64,000 nucleotides of DNA from a virus. Made by a program: the position numbers and the translations under genes. Numbering within the stretch: the stretch's first letter is position 1; each line of letters starts with the position of its first letter. The notes under the pieces were generated by a model, which worked only from the letters and a program-made list of their open reading frames with translations, was not told the origin of the DNA and did not search any database. Positions 15,600 through 21,657 of this stretch are shown in pieces. The stretch is from positions 1-64,000 of the IMG/VR virus record IMGVR_UViG_3300034073_005046, one strand, 5' to 3'.

Positions 15600-17543
15600 T
15601 TAGCCTTGGCAGGCTAAGCATTCGCCGTACGGATTATCTTCGGTTTCGCCGAGCATAGCGGCGACGCCCTCATAACCTCCCTCGATGTGGCTGCCATTGA
15701 TCCAGACCTGGGGTACCGTCTGATACGGCCAGTCAGAATCTGCAATAGCCGAGCGATCCATCTCCTGGATCACATATCCCTTAGCACTTAACAATTCCTT
15801 AACCTTTACGCACCAGGGACAATCGGATTTAGTGACCACCATCGCGATGTTCTGCGAGGTCTCGGCTTTTTTCCTGCTTTTCTTTACCTGCAGCGAGGTA
15901 GACTTCAGATAGTATAGCGACTTCAGGCCCATTTTCCAAGCCGAGAGATGTAGGCGCATCAGGTACGAGGCGTCAGCCTCGGGGTCGACGAAGAGGTTGA
16001 CGGATTGTCCTTGACAGATATACGATTGACGATCCGCTGCCTGCTTGACAATCTCGAACTGATCGATCTCCCTCGCCGTCTTGAAGATCTCTTTCGCCCG
16101 AGGGCTTAAGAAGTCGAGATGTTGGACACTACCCCGTTCTTCCAGGATGCTGTCCCAGACCTCCTGATTATTCTTACCTATCGCCTCGAGATGGCTCTCT
16201 AGGTAGGGGTTCCGACGGACGAAGGTTCCTTTGGCGTTTCCGGCAACGAAGAGGTTGGCGGTTAGCGGCTCGATGCCTTCCGACACCGCACCACAAATCA
16301 CAGAGTTCGTCTTGGTCGGGGCGATGGCCAGGCGGGTAGCATGGCGTACACCGTGTCCCTCACACCACTCCGGCTCACCATATTCCACTGCCATATCCTG
16401 CGACGCCTTGAGCGACATCTCATCGATGTACCTGTGGACTTCGATATTTAACTCTCTCGCGGATTTTGAGGCGAAGGGAAGGCCTCGGGATTGGTAGAGG
16501 GCATGGAGACCCATGGTTCCTAGACCAAGGGCTCGGGCCTTTTTAGTGAATCGAACAGCCCGTCCCATGGACGGTAGCCTGGAAGCTTTGTGAATGAACT
16601 CCTCAGCCACTGCATCGAGTAGGTAAACCCCTAGCTCAGGGACAGTCTTGCCGGTATTTTGTCCCCTCCAGCTCTTCCACTCGTCGTATTTTGCTAGGTT
16701 AACCGAGCTAAGGAGGCAGCTAAAAGTGTGATTTTCATCGGAAGGTAAGAAGATTTCGCTGCAAAGTTGACTCTGAATAATCTCCAGAGCCCTATCAACA
16801 AAGCACTTAGGCCTGTGGTTGTTGGCATTGTCGATAAAGGTAAGGTAAGGTGATCCTGAGATCATTCTGGCTTTCAATACCTCCGCAAAGATCTTCTGTT
16901 TCTCCGTGTCACCGGCCAGCATCTCCTCGATCCACTCGTCTCGGATAGTGACAGCGAGGTTTGAGTCGATGAAATTCCTCGGATCTCCTTGACTATGATC
17001 TTTGCTACGCAAAGCGTCCATCAGATCTGGGTGATCGATGGGGAGGTAGAGGGCGAAGGATCCGCGCCGGGTATTGCCTTGCGACACAGTGGCTGCGGTG
17101 CGGTCGTAAAGGCGCATCCAGTCCACGATGGATCCGGACTTACCGCCACCGCTAATAGGAGACCCGCCAGGACGTAATTCGCCAAAATAACTTCCTACGC
17201 CACCACCATACTTACTAAGAGATGCAACTTCTTTGAGGTGGCTGTAGATACTGGAGGTACTGTCGGAGATTGTATGCCCGAAACAACTCACGGGCAATGC
17301 CCTATTGGTCCCAAAATTGCTCAGGACTGGTGTTGCTCCGCCCATGTAGCCGAGCCAAAACATCTCCATGATGTCTTCACCGATGCCAGGCTTCTTGAGG
17401 TGCTTTTCCGCTGTCAACGCGCAGCGTTTCCACATGTCCCGTGGAGTCTCACCCGGCAGCAGATAACCTTTCGACAAGGTCTGCTGAGCTTCTTCGCTTA
17501 GCCAGTTAGGGTGGGTGGGGAGTTTGTCGATGTCGAAGGACAT
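15600..17543 (-). CDS. nrdA: Class I ribonucleotide reductase alpha subunit with built-in glutaredoxin domain
   Basis: A 647-residue NrdA that reduces ribonucleoside diphosphates with NrdB. The N-terminus is short and lacks an ATP-cone, so overall-activity control by dATP is probably absent. Active-site thiols are visible at C87 and C276, with C261 and E263 in the Q-L-C-S-E loop; the residue usually Asn in this loop is Gln259. From about 565 to 632 there is a glutaredoxin fold (C575-P-W-C578, cis-Pro segment T-V-P-Q, then G-G-Y). It is followed, not preceded, by the NrdA redox tail E-C-L-A-C-Q-G at 641-647. The reductant is thus inserted between the catalytic barrel and its own C-terminal dithiol. 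It follows nrdB and an HNH gene. Confidence 0.93.
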   Translation of the reverse strand: MSFDIDKLPTHPNWLSEEAQQTLSKGYLLPGETPRDMWKRCALTAEKHLKKPGIGEDIMEMFWLGYMGGATPVLSNFGTNRALPVSCFGHTISDSTSSIYSHLKEVASLSKYGGGVGSYFGELRPGGSPISGGGKSGSIVDWMRLYDRTAATVSQGNTRRGSFALYLPIDHPDLMDALRSKDHSQGDPRNFIDSNLAVTIRDEWIEEMLAGDTEKQKIFAEVLKARMISGSPYLTFIDNANNHRPKCFVDRALEIIQSQLCSEIFLPSDENHTFSCLLSSVNLAKYDEWKSWRGQNTGKTVPELGVYLLDAVAEEFIHKASRLPSMGRAVRFTKKARALGLGTMGLHALYQSRGLPFASKSARELNIEVHRYIDEMSLKASQDMAVEYGEPEWCEGHGVRHATRLAIAPTKTNSVICGAVSEGIEPLTANLFVAGNAKGTFVRRNPYLESHLEAIGKNNQEVWDSILEERGSVQHLDFLSPRAKEIFKTAREIDQFEIVKQAADRQSYICQGQSVNLFVDPEADASYLMRLHLSAWKMGLKSLYYLKSTSLQVKKSRKKAETSQNIAMVVTKSDCPWCVKVKELLSAKGYVIQEMDRSAIADSDWPYQTVPQVWINGSHIEGGYEGVAAMLGETEDNPYGECLACQG

Positions 17544-17671
17544 TGGTGCAGGGTAATAAGAACAATTTCAGACGCAAAATCTCCTATCAGCAGGCCGTCT
17601 GTAACCCACCAGGAGGAATAATTGATAAAGGGGAAGAGTAAGGGTTTACCCGTACCTCGGCCTGATCCTTC

Positions 17672-18151
17672 TCACTTCCACTTCGCCCCAGAATCCATCA
17701 GACCGTCGTCCCATGCGTCCTCGACATTCCGGCTCCTGTCACACCAGTATAGGTTGCTGAGGCGGTTGTCCGGCTTACCATCTGGTCCTGTTGGCTTTTT
17801 GTGACAAACGACGATGTGATCGCCGGCCGGTTTTTCAGGACCGAAGACAGACATCACCATCTGATGCAGGAACGGTTCTTCGCGATACGGAACACCGTTA
17901 CGCTCCCATGTCAGGTTTACGCGATACTTGCCTCGATCGTCGGAACGGGGCTTCCGGTACTTCACACCTCCATTCTGCTGGACACGCCGGACACGCCCCA
18001 TATCACTAATCTGATACGGTGAGTCTTTCCAAGCCTTCCACTGTTCGCGTTTAGCATCGGCCGGGTCGATGTCGGGGATCTCCTCGAAAGATTCGGAGTC
18101 ATCAGATTCACCGATCTGCCATCCCTCCGGAACATTGATATTGATGTCCAT
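17672..18151 (-). CDS. HNH homing-type endonuclease with NUMOD4 domain
   Basis: A 159-residue protein. A NUMOD4-like DNA-recognition segment lies at about 37-60 (W-K-A-W-K-D-S-P-Y-Q-I-S-D-M-G-R-V-R), followed by an HNH region at about 117-150 (C-H-K-K-P ... N-R-L-S-N-L-Y-W). These two together are typical of free-standing homing endonucleases inserted near conserved genes. It sits between nrdB and nrdA, a frequent target region in phages. The gap to nrdA (17544-17671) holds no other gene that I can support. Its presence may have displaced an original direct nrdA-nrdB junction; that is inference. Confidence 0.85.
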   Translation of the reverse strand: MDININVPEGWQIGESDDSESFEEIPDIDPADAKREQWKAWKDSPYQISDMGRVRRVQQNGGVKYRKPRSDDRGKYRVNLTWERNGVPYREEPFLHQMVMSVFGPEKPAGDHIVVCHKKPTGPDGKPDNRLSNLYWCDRSRNVEDAWDDGLMDSGAKWK

Positions 18152-18155
18152 TGAT

Positions 18156-18323
18156 CTAAATGTCCCAGGAATCGATGGGGATCATACGCTCTCGATTGAC
18201 TCTACGCTTATGGGCTAGCTCCAGTAAGCGATCAGCTTTGCCAACTTCGGTAATCAGGCACGCTGTACCATGCGCTTCGCGCATATACCCTGTATCCTTA
18301 TCAACGTTCTTGTTAGGTTTCAT
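18156..18323 (-). CDS. Small hypothetical protein, 55 aa
   Basis: Not recognised. ATG at 18323 overlaps the stop codon region of the 53-residue gene upstream (TAA at 18313-18315 lies within its first codons), and a longer frame starting at a TTG at 18356 is less likely. The product is basic, with an Arg-rich segment K-R-R-V-N-R-E-R near the end. It ends 4 nt before the HNH gene. It belongs to the nrdB to nrdA transcription unit. The coupled start and tight packing are the evidence. Confidence 0.55.
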   Translation of the reverse strand: MKPNKNVDKDTGYMREAHGTACLITEVGKADRLLELAHKRRVNRERMIPIDSWDI

Positions 18324-18474
18324 GTTGGTGTTTCTTTTCGTAAGCCAATTTAGCAAATTGATACGTCGACCAGGCTATTTCTGGGTCAGTGAAAGTCCGG
18401 ATCCCCTTCTCCCCATGCACTATCCATGGGCCGTTAGGCTCTTGGCGATAGGGCTTGGGGAAGGGGTAAGGCAT
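18313..18474 (-). CDS. Small hypothetical protein, 53 aa, directly after nrdB
   Basis: A short frame found by reading the gap after nrdB: ATG at 18474 begins 2 nt after the nrdB TAG, and TAA at 18313-18315 overlaps the start of the 55-residue gene. The product begins M-P-Y-P-F-P-K-P-Y, contains P-W-I-V-H-G-E-K-G and a C-terminal amphipathic stretch A-K-L-A-Y-E-K-K-H. No family recognised. Perfect packing between two genes supports translation. A TGCTAAATT string inside it resembles an extended -10 but is more simply explained as coding sequence. Confidence 0.6.
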   Translation of the reverse strand: MPYPFPKPYRQEPNGPWIVHGEKGIRTFTDPEIAWSTYQFAKLAYEKKHQHET

Positions 18475-18476
18475 GG

Positions 18477-19481
18477 CTACACGAGTTCGAGATCCAGTGC
18501 GCTGAGATCGACTGACATGAAATCTTGGGCTGGTTTTGCCACATAGCCTTTACCATCTTTACTCATAGCGAAGAAGTCGGTGTTTGTTTGACCTTTGACC
18601 ATGGGATCGAACCAGGAGGAAATAGATGCTGATGCGGAGATCTCCTCAGCGGACATTGGATAGCAGAGTTGAGGTAGTCCGAGGTTCTTCAGGCGATTAT
18701 TTGCTCTAGACTTGATGTAGGCTTTGAGGTCAGACAGAGAGATAGGAATAGCACTATTATCAATTGTGCTGAAGATATTCCCCAAAAAGCTATACTCATT
18801 CTCAATTACAGTATCAAAGCCAGCTTTGATTTCTGCAATTTCATCTTCAGTAACACCTTGCTCTTTTACTAACTCTCTAAATAATGCGCTGCCACCTTCA
18901 CTATGAATTTGCTCATCGGACACACTCCATGATATGATTTGCGCCAAACCTTTCATCCGACCGGTTTTGTTAAAGGCCAGAAGGATAGCGAAAGACGCAA
19001 AAAGTGACACGCCTTCTCCCCCGCCAGAAAACACAGCGAGAGACACCTTCTCAGAGCTACAAGATGTGAAGAATCTCTCTACCTTTCTCTGCGCAGTAGG
19101 GTCGGAGAGAAACGCTTCGAACTCGTTAATGCCCAGAGTATCGGAGAGATGGTTGTATGCCTGAGCGTGAATCTGCTCGAAGAAGCTAAATGCCCTCGCC
19201 ATACTTAAGATCTCCGGCTTCCTGAACAACTTACACACCGTATCTCCCCAATACTCGGAGATCCCCATTTCAGCAACCGTAAACCCTCGCAAAACGCCAG
19301 CGATCAAATCTCTCTCACTCTGCGAGAGGTTGTGGTGCCAGTCATTGACATCGGAAGCCATCGCCACTTCTTCGGGTCGCCACACAGACGCCACGGCACT
19401 CTGGTAGTATTCAAAGAACTCGGGATACTCATAACCCGACTTCGTCTTGTACAGCATTGGGGTGTGAGAGAGGATGGACAT
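18477..19481 (-). CDS. nrdB: Class I ribonucleotide reductase beta subunit
   Basis: A 334-residue ferritin-like radical-generating subunit. Candidate metal ligands are E71, E102 and H105 (F-E-Q-I-H), E156, E190 and H193 (S-D-E-Q-I-H); the radical tyrosine is likely Y109 in H-A-Q-A-Y. A conserved C-terminus ends D-L-E-L-V. It supplies the tyrosyl radical to NrdA. An extended -10 (TGCTATACT, 19505-19513), overlapping the end of the upstream small gene, lies 24 nt before the ATG and likely starts the operon nrdB, two small genes, HNH, nrdA. A stretch at 18700-18900 is AT-richer than the rest. Confidence 0.92.
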   Translation of the reverse strand: MSILSHTPMLYKTKSGYEYPEFFEYYQSAVASVWRPEEVAMASDVNDWHHNLSQSERDLIAGVLRGFTVAEMGISEYWGDTVCKLFRKPEILSMARAFSFFEQIHAQAYNHLSDTLGINEFEAFLSDPTAQRKVERFFTSCSSEKVSLAVFSGGGEGVSLFASFAILLAFNKTGRMKGLAQIISWSVSDEQIHSEGGSALFRELVKEQGVTEDEIAEIKAGFDTVIENEYSFLGNIFSTIDNSAIPISLSDLKAYIKSRANNRLKNLGLPQLCYPMSAEEISASASISSWFDPMVKGQTNTDFFAMSKDGKGYVAKPAQDFMSVDLSALDLELV

Positions 19482-19502
19482 GGGACGTATTAGGTATACC
19501 TA

Positions 19503-19673
19503 TCAGTATAGCACGGAATCTTTGATTCCGCATTGGTCGTAGGCGCGGTACGACTGGCCTCGGTACACGAACCAGCGGGTCGCATCGCAGTGGATCTTGT
19601 TCCACCACGCCCTATGGGCGTCCTGATGGGCTTCGGTATCATACTTGACACCACGATACGTAGCTTTAGACAT
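19503..19673 (-). CDS. DUF4278-like small cyanobacterial-type protein
   Basis: A 56-residue protein beginning M-S-K-A-T-Y-R-G-V-K-Y and containing a second copy of the same signature near the end, Y-R-G-Q-S-Y-R-A. The Y-R-G-x-x-Y pattern is the hallmark I recall for DUF4278, a family almost limited to cyanobacteria; its function is unknown. The start ATG 19673 overlaps the stop of the 182-residue gene by a few bases, so it is probably co-expressed from that gene's late-type motif. Its last codons contain the nrdB promoter -10. Confidence 0.62.
   Translation of the reverse strand: MSKATYRGVKYDTEAHQDAHRAWWNKIHCDATRWFVYRGQSYRAYDQCGIKDSVLY
19505..19513 (-). promoter_or_regulatory. Extended -10 promoter before nrdB
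   Basis: TGCTATACT on the minus strand, 24 nt before ATG 19481; overlaps the end of the DUF4278-like gene. Confidence 0.6.
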
Positions 19674-20214
19674 TGTTAAGAGCAAGGGTTTCAGGGAAGC
19701 GCTCTCGGAGCTGGGCGAGGGCGGAGTCGGGCAGAGAGGCGGCGAGCACACGGTAGGCATCGGCGAGGGCGGATGTACGGTCAGACTTCATCGCCGACTT
19801 ATACTGCTCACCGTCTTTGTAATTGGGCACAACAGTGTAGAATTTCTCCGACTTAATATCCTGCACGAGATAATAGTTCCGGCTCGACGCCATACCATTC
19901 TCGACAACGACGTGGCCGACTGGGAGATCGAGGGAGCCAGTATCGCCCGGATCCTTCGAGCCGGCCTCTGGCCGATAATCATCCGTCCCGCCGTAGCTCG
20001 ACTTTTCGCCGCCACCGGTTTTCGCCACACCTTTGGAGTCCGGGCTCACATTCACGCTGTGGTACTCATCTTCCTGAGATTTCCCATCGGTGCCGGTATC
20101 GTTGGCGGGGATATCATTGGGGCCCGTGCCAAATCTCGCCTCGCCGAAGTCGTAGGACACGGACTCCGGGTCGAGAGAGGTCCAGCCATACGGTGCTGTA
20201 TTGTCTTCAGTCAT
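19666..20214 (-). CDS. Hypothetical protein, disordered N-terminus, 182 aa
   Basis: Not recognised. Residues 1-90 are Gly/Asp/Ser/Pro rich and likely disordered; residues 95-180 form a compact domain with L-P-V-G-H-V-V-V, a beta-rich middle and a C-terminal helix ending L-R-E-R-F-P-E-T-L. A late-type motif variant (GTTGAAGGC-N4-TAGAA, 20230-20248) is 16 nt before the ATG. The promoter class suggests a virion or late protein although the neighbours are SSB and nrdB. The terminator of the SSB gene lies between the two genes. Confidence 0.65.
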   Translation of the reverse strand: MTEDNTAPYGWTSLDPESVSYDFGEARFGTGPNDIPANDTGTDGKSQEDEYHSVNVSPDSKGVAKTGGGEKSSYGGTDDYRPEAGSKDPGDTGSLDLPVGHVVVENGMASSRNYYLVQDIKSEKFYTVVPNYKDGEQYKSAMKSDRTSALADAYRVLAASLPDSALAQLRERFPETLALNNV

Positions 20215-20229
20215 CAGATGTTGCTGTTA

Positions 20230-20248
20230 CTTCTACATAGCCTTCAAC
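20230..20248 (-). promoter_or_regulatory. Late-type motif before 182-residue gene
   Basis: GTTGAAGGC, 4-nt spacer, TAGAA; about 16 nt before ATG 20214. Confidence 0.65.
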
Positions 20249-20266
20249 GGGGTGAGGTTATCTTGA

Positions 20267-20295
20267 TAAAAAAAAGCCCGGGAGTTACCCCGGGC
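20267..20295 (-). terminator. Intrinsic terminator after candidate SSB
   Basis: On the minus strand, GCCCGGG/CCCGGGC stem with a 6-nt loop, followed by eight or more T. Textbook form, just after the gene's stop. Confidence 0.88.
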
Positions 20296-20297
20296 CG

Positions 20298-20318
20298 CTG
20301 ACACGCGGAGCGTGTCAG
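20298..20318. repeat. 9-bp triloop inverted repeat at SSB stop codon
   Basis: CTGACACGC-GGA-GCGTGTCAG, overlapping the stop codon and lying just before the terminator. Confidence 0.8.
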
Positions 20319-21277
20319 AAGTTCAGATCGAGGTCGTCATCACTGACCTCAGCTTGTGCGCTAAGAATCATCGAACAACGGATCCGGGTCTTACCGTCCT
20401 TCTCACTGACCGTCTTCTCCTTGATATGGAGAGTTGCGGGGTTCTCCTCACTGATTTCAGGCTTGGTGGCCAGAAGCGGGCGAAGAGTGCTGTGAGCCCA
20501 GCATTCGGCTGTTTCGCCTTCGGCTGGGTAGTTAGCCAGCATGATACGGTACGACTGACCGTACTTAGTTTCACACCCCCGGTAGCTAATCACCTCATAG
20601 CTCATGCCCTCTTCGAGGTCACGGAACTCGATGTCGTGGTCGGCACGGTTAGCACCACCACCACCGCTACCGCGCGGTGAGGCTTGCTGGACAAGAGTAA
20701 GAATCTCAGCCTCCTTGCCCTTCTTGAGCATGGCGTTGAGAGTCTTGGTATCCGTCGGATTCTCCCAGTCCACGAAGCGGACGGCGACGGGCAGGATGAC
20801 CTGACCGCTACCGTCTTCCTCGTCGACCGCGATCATCAGGGCAGGGTCGTTGCCGCGTCCACTGAAGTTGAACTCAGAGAATTCCGCTTCGAGGGAGACG
20901 GGCTGACCGTTGATCTGGACCGTTACGCCTTCTTTCCCCAGAGATACGGGGATGTAACGGTTGCCCCATTGGATGTAGGCTGAACCGGATTCGGTTCCTT
21001 CCACATCGTCTGAACCGGCCTTGAGGATCGGGCCGAAGAGACGTGCGTAGACGCCATCCTCTGCTTTGATCAGGAAAGTTCCTTCGTCGAGGGGAAGCTC
21101 TTCGCCGGTTAGGGCGAGGAAGACTTTATCGAGACTCTTGCGGACCGACTTGGGCAGGCAAGAATTAGGAAGGCTGGTAAACTGGCTGTTGTAAAGACGT
21201 CCAGCCAGGGGGGCGAGGTCGGGGGAGCCGGTCCCTACCTGGATAGTGTTGACGGTAAACGTTGTTGCTGATGCCAT
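20315..21277 (-). CDS. Candidate single-stranded DNA-binding protein
   Basis: A 320-residue beta-rich protein. I do not recognise the fold with certainty, but the C-terminus is a strongly acidic tip ending D-D-D-L-D-L-N-F, as in SSB proteins whose acidic tail recruits replication partners. A Gly-rich linker (about 205-215) separates an N-terminal region from a smaller domain (about 218-300). It has an extended -10 (TGCTACAAT, 21329-21337) of the replication class and a strong intrinsic terminator directly downstream, so it is a monocistronic, probably abundant product. SSB fits context and tail; another DNA-metabolism accessory protein is the alternative. Confidence 0.55.
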   Translation of the reverse strand: MASATTFTVNTIQVGTGSPDLAPLAGRLYNSQFTSLPNSCLPKSVRKSLDKVFLALTGEELPLDEGTFLIKAEDGVYARLFGPILKAGSDDVEGTESGSAYIQWGNRYIPVSLGKEGVTVQINGQPVSLEAEFSEFNFSGRGNDPALMIAVDEEDGSGQVILPVAVRFVDWENPTDTKTLNAMLKKGKEAEILTLVQQASPRGSGGGGANRADHDIEFRDLEEGMSYEVISYRGCETKYGQSYRIMLANYPAEGETAECWAHSTLRPLLATKPEISEENPATLHIKEKTVSEKDGKTRIRCSMILSAQAEVSDDDLDLNF

Positions 21278-21328
21278 TGGGTTGGTACTTACGGTTGGTG
21301 GGGCAGCTATCTACGCTTACCCTTTGAT

Positions 21329-21337
21329 ATTGTAGCA
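21329..21337 (-). promoter_or_regulatory. Extended -10 promoter before candidate SSB
   Basis: TGCTACAAT on the minus strand, 51 nt before ATG 21277, identical over nine bases to the dUTPase element. Abuts a 9-bp inverted repeat at 21336-21356. Confidence 0.65.
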
Positions 21338-21356
21338 CGGTGGCTGAGCCACCGTG
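21336..21356. repeat. 9-bp inverted repeat upstream of SSB promoter
   Basis: CACGGTGGC-TGA-GCCACCGTG, sharing two bases with the extended -10. Could be an operator or the terminator stem of the Mo-nitro_C-like gene, though no T-run follows. Confidence 0.8.
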
Positions 21357-21362
21357 GGAGGC

Positions 21363-21653
21363 CTACTCCCGATCTTTAGATTCTCTTAACAAATACGCCT
21401 GGGCCTCGATCCGAAGCCTGTAGAGCTGGGTGCTGAAGGGGTTAAGGGGACACAGAGGAGGAATGTAGAGGACGAGGACGCCCGCTACGCGCCACTCCCT
21501 TTCAAAAGGGCACTTGGCGGGTATGGCATCTACCCAACGCTTAGCGAGCGCTGGGGTCCACTCCCTCGGCTCGATCCAAGGAACATTGAATTTCGGCAAC
21601 GAGCTGGTGAAAACTCCCCACCACCGGGGAGGACGTGTCCGAGGTCTAGCCAT
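21363..21653 (-). CDS. Mo-dependent nitrogenase C-terminal-like (Mo-nitro_C) protein
   Basis: A 96-residue protein. The second half (about 50-92) contains I-P-A-K-C-P-F-E-R, then Y-I-P-P-L-C-P-L-N-P-F, then L-R-I-E-A-Q-A-Y-L. This is the order and wording of the family named after the C-terminal region of Mo-dependent nitrogenases (Mo-nitro_C), which is chiefly found as small stand-alone proteins in cyanobacteria; its biochemical role is not known to me. The two conserved Cys are kept. The N-terminus is Arg/Pro/Trp rich. ATG 21653 starts 4 nt after the stop of the fibre gene at 21658. Likely acquired from a cyanobacterial host; a link to nitrogen metabolism is speculation. Confidence 0.68.
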   Translation of the reverse strand: MARPRTRPPRWWGVFTSSLPKFNVPWIEPREWTPALAKRWVDAIPAKCPFEREWRVAGVLVLYIPPLCPLNPFSTQLYRLRIEAQAYLLRESKDRE

Positions 21654-21657
21654 TTCT

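Noticed and set aside
18340-18356. TGCTAAATT as a promoter for the 55-residue gene
   Set aside because: Lies inside the 53-residue coding sequence and within an already transcribed operon; likely coincidental.
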